The notes below the pieces were generated by a model that saw only the letters and a program-made list of their open reading frames with translations, did no database searches and was not told where the DNA came from. From positions 823,501 through 887,500 of the forward strand of contig CM072345.1 of the NCBI GenBank assembly GCA_036874045.1: DNA of 64,000 nt, written 5' to 3'. The position numbers and the translations under genes are program-made. This stretch comes from Cymodocea nodosa (taxonomy: Eukaryota; Streptophyta; Magnoliopsida; Alismatales; Cymodoceaceae). Positions within the stretch are counted from its first letter, which is position 1; each line of letters begins with the position of its first letter. This document shows, piece by piece, positions 11,554 to 22,564 of the stretch.

Positions 11554-14294
11554 AAAATGGATAATGGACAGTAGAGCATCCAACCACATGACTAGAGATA
11601 TACGATTACTTACAGAAATAACAAAGACCAAGAATGGACAAGTTACTTTTGGAAATAAAAGCAAAACAAATATCCTTGGCTCTAGCAAGGTTTAGGTAAC
11701 TGAGAAATGCTTTATAAATGACGTCTTATTAGTGAAAAACTTAGGTTTTAATTTATTGAGTGTTCCTGTTTTAATGAAGATTTACAAAGTAATTTTTGAA
11801 AAAGATTCCTGTAAAATTATGGACATGTCTACAAACGAAATTTTATTCACTACATACAAGAAAGGATTTGTTTGTATTCTAAATTTGCCTTCTAATATTA
11901 TTAAAGACAATGCTTGCTTAATTGTAAAATTGGATGAAGTCATTTTATGGCATAGAAGGCTAGGATACTCAAACTTAAAATTATTACAAAAGCTTAAATG
12001 AAATAACAAGCAAAAGAGTATTAGAACTAGTGCATATAGATTTATTTGGACCTACCAGAACAATCAATTTAGAAGGTAAACATTATGCTTTTGTACTAGT
12101 TGATGACTATTCTAGATTTACTTGGGTCTATTTTCTAGCTAATAAAACTGAAGTTTTTGAAATATTTAAGATATTCTGTAATAAAGTTCAGAATGAGTGA
12201 AATGTTAGAATTCAAAAACTTAGGAGTGATCATGGTATAGAATTTGATAATGATCAAATGGACACCTTTTGTGAAGAATTAGGCATAGATCATAGATACT
12301 CATTTCCAAGAGCTCCTTCACAAAATGGGATAGTAGAATGTAAAAATAGATCACTTCAAGAAATGTCCAGAACCATGTTAAATGAGAAAAAGTTACCCCT
12401 ATTTCTCTAGGCAGAAGTAGTTCATACAACATGCTATGTTATAAATAGAGTACATCTAAGACCAATTTTAGATAAAACTCTTTATGAGATATGGTATAAC
12501 AGGGCTCCCAAAATAAGTTATTTAAAACCCTTTGGTTGTAAGTGTTTTATTTTAAACACTAAGGAACGAAGAGACAAATTTAAAGCCAAATCAGATGAAG
12601 GTATTTTTGTTGGTTATTCCATTAGAAGTAAAGCATATAGAGTTTATAATAAATCAATAAAAACCATTGAAGAAACCTTGCATGTGAAATTTCATGAAAA
12701 TTCTCATTTAGATTTAAGACATGCTGAAAACTTTGATTCAGAAATTCTCCCAGAAATGGTATCAAATGATGTTGACAGAGAAATTGAGAGATTATCTAAC
12801 GGAATAAGAAATATAAACTTAAATGATGAAAATTTAGAAGAAAATAATGTCATACCTATAGAAAATATGGAACAACATAGAAATTGGCGTTATGCTTCAT
12901 CTCATCCTATCGATCAGATAATAAGTGATCCTAATCAAGGAGTTAGGACTAGGTCATCAGTAGTCAACATCTGTGGTGCTTATTTATTTGTTTCTTTACT
13001 AGAACCTAAGAAAATTGAAGATGCCTTAGAAGATGAATTTTGGTATTTAGCTATGCAAGATGAGCTAAATCAATTTATAAGAAATGAGGTATGGGATCTA
13101 GTTCCACCACCTGAAAATCAGTCCATAATTGGAATAAGGTGGGTATTTAGAAACAAAGTAGATCAAGATGGACATATAGTTAAAAATAAAGCTAGATTAG
13201 TTGCTCAAGGTTACAAGCAAGAGGAAGGAATTGATTATGATGAAACATTTGCTCCTGTTGCTAGACTGGAATCAATACGAATTTTGTTAACATATGCTTG
13301 TTATATGGATTTCAAATTATATCAAATGGATGTTAAGACTGCTTTTTTAAATGGATATATAAAAGAAGAAGTGTATGTAAAACAACCTCTAGGTTTTGAA
13401 GATTCAAAACATCCTGAGTATGTTTACAAGCTTAAGAAGGCACTATATGGCCTTAAACAAGCTCCTAGGTCTTGGTATGAAAGATTATCTAAATTTCTTA
13501 TGGAAAAATGGTATTCTATGGGAAAGGCATATCACACTCTTTTTATCAAGAAGATTGAAAAAGATATATTAGTAGTTCAAATCTATGTAGATGACATCAT
13601 ATTTAGAGCAACAAATGATAAATTAGTTGACATCTATCTATGATTGGTTCATTACTTTATTTAATAGCTAGCCGACCAGATATTATGTTTAGTGTGTGTA
13701 CTTGTGCTAGATATCAATCTAATCCTAAGGAATCACACCTACTTCCTGTTAAACGAATTTTTAAATATCTATTAGGAACCATCAATTTCGGATTGTTTTA
13801 CTTTAAACATAGTTCTTTAAACTTAGTAGGTTATAGTGATGCTGATTTCGCAGGATGTAAGTCTGAAAGAAAAAGCACCAGTGACACTTGTCAATTATTA
13901 GGAAATTCTTTAGTGTCATGGTTTAGCAAAAAGCAAAATTCTGTAGTATTATCTACAACTGAAGCTGAATATATAGCTGCCGCACTTTGCTGTGCTCAAA
14001 TCCTATGGATCAAACAAACTTTAAAAGATTTTAATTTAGACTATGAACCAACTAAGATTTTTTGTGATAGTAGTTCTACAATAAGTTTATCTAAAAATCC
14101 TCTTACATTCACGAGCAAAACATATAGAAGTTCGACATCATTTTCTAAGGGATAATGTTATAAAAGGAAAAATAGTATTAAATTTTGTTCCTACCACAGA
14201 ATAATTAGCAGATCTATTTACAAAACCCTTAGATGAAAATACTTTTTCAAAATTACGACTAGAACTTGGTATCTGTAGGTTATCTGATATTTAA
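11554..14294 (+). pseudogene. pol: SIRE-1 pol: protease, integrase, reverse transcriptase, RNase H (broken)
   Basis: Domain order is copia-type. The protease is near 11556 (WIMDSRASNHMT): the catalytic DSG reads DSR, so it is dead. The GAG-pre-integrase is present (LWHRRLGYSNLKLLQ). A deletion near 11995, relative to SIRE-2, removes the C-x2-C part of the integrase zinc finger. The DDE core is recognisable (VDDYSRFTWVYFL, SDHGIEFDN, QNGIVE). The RT spans 12950-13640 with [35 protein letters not shown] and the catalytic YVDDI. A second deletion at about 13627 joins the RT palm to the connection. RNase H follows (SDADFAGCKS, STTEAEYIAA, CDSSS). Frame breaks lie near 12000, 13640 and 14105. It ends RLELGICRLSDI, stop at 14292-14294. 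Confidence 0.9.
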
Positions 14295-14957
14295 ATGGTC
14301 TTGTTCATTGAATTTTGGTTTGTTATAAAGGTAGTTTTAGAATTTAATGTCTTTATTATTAAAAAAAAATCTATTTTCGAATTATAGTTTTCTAGTAGTT
14401 AAGAATTTATGAAATTCTAATTTTCATTGAAGTCAATTTATTTAAGAAAAATTCAGAAAAGATTACTTAAGGATAATTAAATTGATTCAATATGAGTGCC
14501 AACTATATTTTTGTTACTTATGTATATGCTATTACAAAGATTTTAACAGGAAAATACATAGAAAGTATGTACTTTTTATTAAAGTAAAGTTATTAACATT
14601 ATGTTAGAAAAATTAAGTCTTAAGGTTGACTCTAATTTAATTTACTTTCTTGTTTTATTTTTTGTTTGTTTTTGTTTGTAATTACTTGAGTAATTAAGTC
14701 TGTTGGGGGATCTTAAACTCTAGTCACTTAAACCAATTGGTTTGGGATGTGCTGACTAAAAACTCATTTTGCAAGTAATTCAGATTACAATTAAAAATTA
14801 AATTTTTTTTTTTTTACCTGTTCTCACTTGTCATTGAGTAACTGGTTATCTTTCCCCTAAGCAAGGGATTGTGATCACATAAAAAGTTAATATTGTGGGA
14901 GGTAATACATAAAATATATATATGAATATAAACAAAAAAAAAAGAAAAAAAAGGGGG
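14295..14957 (+). other. SIRE-1 post-pol noncoding region
   Basis: It is collinear with 40738-41366 of SIRE-2, including TCTGTTGGGGGATCTTAAAC and AGCAAGGGATTGTGATCAC. The match stops at the G run (14953-14957), where Athila-1 begins. No open frame is conserved. Confidence 0.75.
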
Positions 14958-17154
14958 TGTTTGGTTACCAGCACGACACTAGAAAACTTATTTGGATCTC
15001 TAGCAACGCACTAGAAAAACTTGTATTTGTTAACTTCTGTTTTTACTTAGTTAATTTATCTTTATGCCTATTCCTTTTTTTTAGAAGTAAACAAACAACC
15101 TTTCACACAAATTAGATTTTAATTCCAATTTGTATTTTAACTACAAGTGCATAGTGTCTATTGTATTAGTGTGCAAGTATATGTCGATCTCACAGAGAAT
15201 TGTTTAAGAATTGAGAACTGTTCCGTTTGTTAATAATCAAATTAATATCTTTAATAAGCCCTCCGTTGAGTTACAGTTAACTCAACGGACAAAGTTCGTT
15301 AAGTTATGGTTAACTCAACGGACTAACCTCGTGGACTTATATTAACTCCACGAGCCTTCCTTTTCTTTTTAATACTGCTATTTATAGAGGAATTCGGCCA
15401 ACCATTGGGTGGTTCCACAGATTGTAAATAACATCAATTAAGCTCTTTAATGTTAGTAAACACTGGATTTATCATTAAGTAATACTAACATTCAGATAAT
15501 TCAAACAGTAACCATTAAAATCTTTAAGTTTTTTGAACGAACTAATTTTAATAAACTGTAAAACTAAAACAAACATAAAACAATCACAACACTGACAAAG
15601 ATAACATTAATCACGATACAACACAAACAATACAACACTCAAATACAAAATACAAACACAGATAAATTATTTTTGGTATTTTTGTTTTAATATGAACATG
15701 GAAATGGGCAAAATGTGAAATGTAAAGTAATCTCAATCGACAGTAAATACTTCTGTCACTACATGCGATGTGATTACACCACTGAAAATTAAACCACTTA
15801 CAATTCTATCTCCTCTCCCTATAGAATCGCGAGTCTAGAATTGCAAGATGATCTCCTCTTCAGCATACAGGCATCAACCCGAAACCAAGGCTAGAAGCTT
15901 TACGATCTCCTGAAATATGAGTCAGCGCTTGGTGAAAATGGCTTCCCTTCCTGCGACGTGATCACTCCTCACAATGGTTGTTAGGCACTGTATTTGGCTC
16001 GGAATCGACCTGACATCAGGAAAGTATTCTCACATACCTCCGATGGTTGGTGATTATGGTGGTGGTAATGATGGTTGGTGTGGTACTTCAGAGAATTACC
16101 GATACTATCTGCAGAAACTCGGTGCTCCTCCTTTGTACACATTGGCCATACCCATCGATCACACACCCTTTACTTCTTTTTCTTCTTTTCTTTTATATTT
16201 CTTCAATGGTAACTGCTTCTGCTTGAATGGTCGGTTGGATTTCCTTCATTCATATCAATGACGATGATTTCTTCTCTTTGCGCGATACGTGCGATCATGG
16301 TTTTTCCTTCCAACTGTCCTATTTCTGCAACTGCTATAGTGGCATATTAGAAAATAAATAGTCTGTGGAGTTACAGATAACTCAACGGACTTGCTTCGTT
16401 GATTTAACTATAAAACACATGCATAAATTTAACTATCCGATGCTCAGGTGCATTTCAGATAGTTACAGATAACTCACCGATATATAACTTAAGTAAATCT
16501 ACTAGATCTCGACACGTGTCAGCAGTAGTTTAATAATAAAAGAAACATTTCGGAGAGTTACAGATCTAACTATCCGATGCCCAGTTGCAATTTTGGATAG
16601 CTAGAAATAACTTACCGAAAATCCACTTAAGTCACTTTCCTAGAACATGACACGTGTCCACAGCTATTTTATAAATAAAAGGAGATTTCAGAGAGTTACA
16701 CATATAACTATCCGATGCCCAACTGCAATTTCAGATAGTTATAGATAACTCATCGAAAATTCACTTAAGTCATGCATTATGGTTTCGACACGTGTACTTC
16801 AGGAAATAATAAAATATTCTTTTAAAACATAACTGTTCGGTAATTTAAACATAACTATCTGATACATGTTCGGTATGTTAAACATAACTGTCCGAAATAT
16901 GTTCGATATGTTAAACATAACTATCCAAAATATCAGAAAATTCGGATACTTAAGAATTTCATAGCCTGCAACTTACCGACAGTTCAAAAATGTACTAAAT
17001 TAACATTAATTCCCCAAAATTAAGCAGATTCTTTAATTAAAGCTTATAACAGTGCAATTATAACATAATAGTTTAATTCTCATATGATAAGCTAAATATT
17101 ATGCAATTAACCATCATTTAACCGTTAATAATATGCACTTTTTCATTCTAAACA
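14958..17154 (-). repeat. Athila-1 3' LTR
   Basis: On the plus strand it runs from TGTTTGGTTACC to TTCATTCTAAACA, so in element sense TGTTTAG...CAAACA. A TATA box TATAAATA (minus strand, 15379-15386) gives the LTR promoter. Downstream of it are three stem-loop sequences (15262-15355), including a perfect 12-bp stem with CAGT loop at 15262-15289. The outer 60 or so bases contain two primer-site-like copies (see findings). An antisense open frame at 15974-16261 is not conserved in frame in the other LTRs and is not called as a gene. Confidence 0.85.
16425..16800 (-). repeat. about 138-bp tandem repeats in the Athila LTR, each with hairpin motif and G-box
   Basis: Three direct repeats each hold AACTATCCGATGC, then a near-complement such as TTTCAGATAGTTA, then an ACTTAAGT block and a CACGTG core: GACACGTGTC at 16511-16520 and 16649-16658, GACACGTGTA at 16787-16796. 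G-box spacing is 138 and 138 bases. The G-box is the core of ABA-response elements in plants. Because this is upstream of the TATA box in element sense, it is in U3, where enhancers lie. Confidence 0.8.
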
Positions 17155-17166
17155 CTTCCCCCATAC
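17155..17166 (-). other. Athila-1 polypurine tract
   Basis: In element sense GTATGGGGGAAG directly precedes the 3' LTR (TGTTTAG). This is the expected place for the plus-strand primer. Confidence 0.85.
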
Positions 17167-18949
17167 CTAAATTTTGCTAGTCCCTTAGCAAACTAAGATC
17201 TCATTAATGGGTCTTTCTAAAAGTGCTAGAACTAATTCTTCCCCTTTTTTTTTCTCTATTCACCTTAAGAACTAGTATTATTATATAGATATTCTGTATG
17301 TTTCAGTAATATTGTTTTCTCATCTTCAACCTGCAAATATACTTAGAATATATGCAAATTACATACAAAGTATATCATCATCACATAGGTGTTAATTATA
17401 TTATCATTTGTTCTTCTTTTCATCATCTGTCATCCTGAATTTTCCAATAAGATTTCTAGAAGAAATTTCAACAACATACAAATCAAAGTACAATCCAATT
17501 CAATATGATTAAGACAAGTAGAATAAAGAATTGTATCTCCATTAAACAACTTCAAAAGTATATTCTAGATTCATATTTCAGCAATTCTAGATAACAGAAA
17601 ATATACTCGATTCATAAGATATCTGTATTTCACAAAACACTTGTATCTTTTCAGAACAGTATACGTACTTTTTTGTACTTTAAAAGTTAATTTGACAAGC
17701 TTGAATCATACAAGAGCTTTCTAATGTACCCATGTAATGAGCTTTCAGTCAACAATCCTAGATTTGATTAGGATCTTAGGTTGCCAGATTTCAAGAGTCA
17801 TTTTTCAGGTCAACAATCCTTACATACCTATCTACTCAAGTACAAAAGGCTCGTGATCAAACAAGTCAATAAACTCTCAAGTTCTTTTTTTTTTTTTTCA
17901 AAATACAAAAACAAAACAAATCATTAATCAGATACTGTATATGTACATATTTCATTAATACAGATGTAGTAATCACCAATCTCATATAGTCCTGCTTCTA
18001 TCATTTACTGAAAATATGAATCCATAACAATAAGCTCATACTTTTTCTATAGTTTAATAAGATCTACACATAAATCATTCTACAAGTTTAATTAGTTAAA
18101 TTAAATGTATCTTTAATCATATGTGTTTTATTTAATCTAGAATTCACATCTCAACTCCTTGAGGACTTAAGATAAATTTTTTTTTTTCATTAAGCATTCT
18201 GATTTCATTTTAAAATCGTGAAACTATTAAATTCATGAAATTCAAAAAAAAACATAAGATACTATATCTAGATTTGCATAAATAATAAATTCTATAGCAT
18301 CTTATATAGCCTTCTAAATACAACATTCAAGCAGTTACAGTTTATAAAAATTTATAGTCTCAATTATCGGATAGTTACAGCAAGTTCATTAAAATTTTCA
18401 CTTTCCATAAAACTTTGTAGTACAATTTTAATTCCTTTAGTTAACAAACTTACATGGCTGTTACTTTAATTACCTCCCCCCCATATCTACATTTTGCATT
18501 GTCCTCAATGTAAAAGATTTGACAAAAAATACAGTAATTGTAGCAGGCGTGAATACAGTTTCATTGATTTAGCACCTAACTCAACAAATGAGTTTAAATC
18601 TAAATTCAGGATAAGTAATCAGTTACATACCTTATTTCGTTTGTATCTCCTTCTGCATATTTCGATTTTTGATTCTGAAAAACTTTTCATTCATAGAAAA
18701 AAGCAGAATATATAACAAAATAACATTTAATAGATATTGATAAATTAGTGTCTTGTGTGGAACCCAGGCTCCTATTACTTTGGTGGCTCACAAGCAAGCT
18801 AGTTGGTTTCCCAGAATAGATATCAACAAACTGGATTGATATTTTGTTTTTTTTTTCTTTTATAAAATAAAATGAAAACTACATTTTTTTTTGTTTTTTC
18901 TAAAAATAAATGCAGAATACACACAACATTAAACACACAAAATCACAGC
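17167..18949 (-). other. Athila-1 3' noncoding region with a second polypurine-like tract
   Basis: About 1.8 kb without a conserved frame, but well conserved against 44327-46073 of Athila-2 (for example CAATAAACTCTCAAG and GGTGGCTCACAAGCAAGC). At 18475-18485 the plus strand reads CCTCCCCCCCATATC, a second G-run in element sense. Its flank (ATTTTGCATTGTCC) resembles that of the terminal tract (ATTTTGCTAGTCC). Confidence 0.7.
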
Positions 18950-20086
18950 TTAAGAACATGATTGAAAAGTAGAAACAAATGGAATAAACGTGTCAGTCCA
19001 AGCAAACTTTTTAGGCATAATTCTTCTTGCTATTAATTCTGTTTTAATGCAGTTCTTGTTCTTTCTTAATTTGTAAACGTGTAATATATTATAAATTTCA
19101 AATACAAGTGTATTACCATTAATGAAATGAAATGTAGAAAGGGATCCTTTTCGGTTCCAGGATAATGTAGTAGTTTCTATTTCTACATCTATTTCAATAT
19201 ATTCCTCTTCCCACTTCCATTCATTTATGTCTTTCATAATCCATATTTGAAATTTCATCAATTCATCCCACCATCTTATCAAACATAAAGTAGGATCATC
19301 ATATTCATTATACCACATTCCTATTTGAATTTTATCAAATTCTGTAGATGGTGGTTTAGCTATTTCTCTCGGTATAGGTAAAATTTCTATATATTCATCA
19401 TAACTATTTATGCTCACTATGTATAAATCAAATCTAAATGCAACTGATATATCTGTGACAAGATATATATATCCATCAAGTATGGTATGCATGCTGTTAA
19501 TTAATGATTTCTGTCCTAGATATATCATAGTATTTTTAGTCCAAGATCTATTCAGAAAATTATACACACTTAAGCATAAATCTTCATCCTAATTTCCTGT
19601 AGGTCTCCAATAATATAATTTTTTAGGAATTGTAGAATTTTTATTAGAAAATATTAAAGCTTACCCACAATTTACAGTTAGTACTTCATATCTATTAGGT
19701 CTTCCTATATTCCATTCTTCTCTTGTTATAGGATTTCTTATTAAAATATCAGGTAATAGACTTGCATACCTTGGTCTGGTCCTGTATATGATTAATCATT
19801 CATCCATCCCCATAATATGATCTATTCCTTCTAATGTATTGGGTGGAATTCTAGTAGTTTCTTCCATATTCAGATATTCATGGGTAATTGAACTACGATT
19901 AAATGACTTCCATATGAATCCATCTCTAATCTTAGTCATTTTTGTAGCTTGTAGTCGCTGAAAATATTTTTCTCCAACACAGTCTTTAATATCCTTTGAT
20001 ACACAACATAGCCTGCACAGATCTTTAGCTGATAAGTTACTCAGTATTTCCCTTAGTGCATCCAATGGTAATTGCATCAATTCCAT
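18950..20086 (-). pseudogene. F-box plus F-box-associated-domain ORF carried by Athila-1
   Basis: From ATG 20086 the start MELMQLPLDALREILSNLSA leads into a full F-box (residues about 6-45: LPLDALREIL, AKDLCRLCCVSK, EKYFQRL), the Skp1-binding module of SCF ubiquitin ligases. The same frame continues to the stop at 18950 through a region typical of F-box-associated domains (ILIRNPITREEW, MIYLGQKSLINS, DISVAFRFDLYIV, SLSTFHFINGNTL). In-frame stops are TGA 19796-19798, TAA 19661-19663 and TAG 19589-19591. Athila-2 has sense codons at the last two, and shares the first. Intact length would be about 378 residues, normal for plant F-box/FBA proteins. In the host family this would select substrates for degradation. 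The target is unknown. Capture from a plant gene is inferred. Confidence 0.85.
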
Positions 20087-20144
20087 TTGTTGATTCTATA
20101 TAACACAAACAAAAATTTAGTAGAGACAAACATTAACATAACTA

Positions 20145-20215
20145 CTGCACACTCTCGTGGAATTAGGGCATAACTCAACGAACTAAGTTCGTTGAGTTAA
20201 GGACTAACTCTACGA
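20145..20215 (-). other. hairpin-motif block upstream of the F-box ORF (Athila-1)
   Basis: Contains ATAACTCAACGAACTAAG and TTCGTTGAGTTAAGG, complementary arms of the same motif that forms stem-loops in the LTR leader. It sits about 60 bases upstream of the F-box ATG in element sense. Confidence 0.6.
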
Positions 20216-20271
20216 TACTATTAACTATAAATAAACATATATATACAGATAGTTGCTTTAGTTATACTACT

Positions 20272-21614
20272 TCATTCAACTATCTTCCTAGAAGAGGTAT
20301 CAATTTCATTAACAGTTCTATTGACAGGGTTAGGTATTGCTTGTATTGGCAATCCTCTAGTGGGTCTAACTTCCATTGATTCCTTCTGTCTAAGTGGTAT
20401 ATTTCTATTCTGATTTTGAATTGCAGCATTTCCAAATACAAAATCCAAATGATTGTTTAATTGTTGGATTATCTTTTCTAACTTCTCTATTCTAGATCCT
20501 TGTTCAAGTAATGCTTCATAACTTATGTTCTTCTCATTTATATTTTCTCCTCTCTAGAAATTGTTGTTTCTCCAAGATAAATTCGGGTGATTTCTCCAAT
20601 TAGGATTATAAGAATTTCCAAAGTTATCTTTTTGATTTCTAGCATAAATAATATCTAAATCATTAATGTTTGCATTATTTTCTGCTAGCTTTGATTTAAT
20701 GATAACTCTTCTATTTTCTTTGTTAATTCAGTTAATTTCACTTCAAGCATAGTACTTGAATCTATTTCATGCATTCCTCTTGGCAATATTCTTTTATCTG
20801 AAATAGTTTCAGTCGAGTTTTCCCACTGTGTAGTTCTTTTTGCAAAGTTTTCTAAATATGCCCATGCTTCTTCACTACATAGTTTCAGAAATCCATTTTG
20901 ATAAGTAGATTCTAATAAAGATTTCGTTGAAACATCTATGCCTTCATAAATTATACATATTAATTGTGCTTTACTCATTGCATGATGTGGACATTGAGTT
21001 AGTAAATCTTTAAATCTTTCAAAATATTTCTAGAATGATTTACCCTATTTTTGGCTACACATTAATATTTCTTTTTTCTTTTTAATCATTTGATGTGTTG
21101 GATAATATTTTTCCAGAAAAATAGAGCAAAATTCAGTCCATGTAGAAATTGAATCAGGCGACAAAGTATATAACCATCTCTTGGCTGTGTCTTTTAAAGC
21201 AAAAGGGATATATCTAAGTTTAATAGCATCTATACTCATGTTCAGCATTGTCATCATTTGACAAACTTCATTAAATTCTCTAAGGAAATATTAGACATCC
21301 TCTCTTTCTAATCCATGAAAATGTGTCAATTGACTAATATAATTATATTTCAGTTCAAACCTCTTTCCCTCAAAGTTTGGCAATCGAATACATGAATGCT
21401 CATCAACTAATTCAGGATACAGAATTTCTCCTAATGGTTTTTCTATTAGAGCAGCCATCTTTACGTTCTCTTTTAAAGAAAGGTTAGCTACACCCCAAAG
21501 AATTTTGTTAAAGTCTAATTCAGAAAATGTTTTAGTATGCCTCTGTGTTGAATATTCCTAGGTAGGTATTCTTACTAATCGTTTAGTGCTTAGAGAATGA
21601 GTCCAAGTGCTCAT
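20272..21614 (-). pseudogene. gag: displaced Athila gag N-terminal half
   Basis: From ATG 21614 (MSTWTHSL) on the minus strand come the landmarks of Athila gag: the retrotransposon-gag core (FALKDTAKRWLYTLSPDS and EFCSIFLEKYYPTHQ, 21045-21257), IYEGIDVSTKSLLESTYQNG (about 20870-20960) and YNPNWRNHPNLSWRNNN (about 20570). A coiled-coil-like segment (RIEKLEKIIQQLNNHLD) follows, ending near 20272. Several stops and frameshifts interrupt it. Gag should follow the primer site, but here it lies between ORF3 and the F-box ORF. Athila-2 lacks this 1.55-kb block at the same place (47210-47225). How it got here is unknown. Confidence 0.8.
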
Positions 21615-21954
21615 AAATAAATAGTAGAAGATTAATTACATATCAGTTTGAAGCTTTTCATTTAGTAAATATTTGTTGACGGACGAAGTCGAATCAGTTG
21701 CTTCTCCTTCCAGTTCCCCCAATGCTTTCCTTCTTACTTTCAAAAGTGCTGGTAACTCGTAAATAACATTCTGTTTTATATATATAATGCACATCCATAA
21801 AGTGAATAAATCTCGTTGCAAGAACGTGTCTTGCAACGTGCATTGTGGTTCTTGTTTTTATGGGTACGTGTACCACTATTAATTTCAAATTTTGGTAACC
21901 GCTAAGCCAACGAAGTTTCATTCGTGGTTAAAAGAATAACCGTTCTGCTTAATC

Positions 21955-22125
21955 CACGAACTAACCTCGTTGAGTTACAGATAACTCAACGGAACAATGT
22001 CGGTTACTGTTGCTAACTCCACGGACTAACTTCGTTGAGTTACAAATGACTCAACGGAGTGACCTTATATTATATTACTGACCTCGTGGAGTTACGTTTA
22101 ACTCAACGAACTTACTTCGTTGAGT
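21955..22125 (-). other. array of stem-loop motifs between ORF3 and the F-box region (Athila-1)
   Basis: Three inverted-repeat units: perfect 10-bp arms CGTTGAGTTA / TAACTCAACG at 21968-21991, arms CGTTGAGT / ACTCAACG at 22033-22056 and TCGTGGAGTTA / TAACTCAACGA at 22084-22109. The conserved counterpart in Athila-2 is at 47530-47705. Confidence 0.75.
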
Positions 22126-22564
22126 CAACACTTAGCAACTTCTAAATTTACTCTTCGTTAGTACCTCTTTGTTTTTTTTCCTTTTTCATTCTGCTAACTG
22201 AAATAAAGTTAAATATATGTTATTAATGCATCATTCTAATCAAAATTCGTTTAAATCTGAACATTATATATAAATATTTAACTTGCAGGTCATTTTATGT
22301 TATGTAGAATTTACATTTTACCTTGCAACATGCAGAAATTTTCAAGCATCTATCATGTCATTCAGCAAATTGTAAATCTGTTAAACATTCATTCGTAATG
22401 TTCCACAAATTATATAACATTCGATATATTCCATTCATTCCACATTCAAAACACACATGAAAAGTATATCTGAAAAACATATATTCATTCATATGAATCA
22501 ATTACAGTACAATCAAATCAAATATTTTTCATACAATTATATACAAGTAGACGAACAATACCAT

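Noticed and set aside
15974..16261. 95-codon open frame in the Athila-1 LTR, antisense to the element
   Set aside because: The aligned positions in the solo LTR and Athila-2 LTR shift frame and stop, so it is not conserved as protein.
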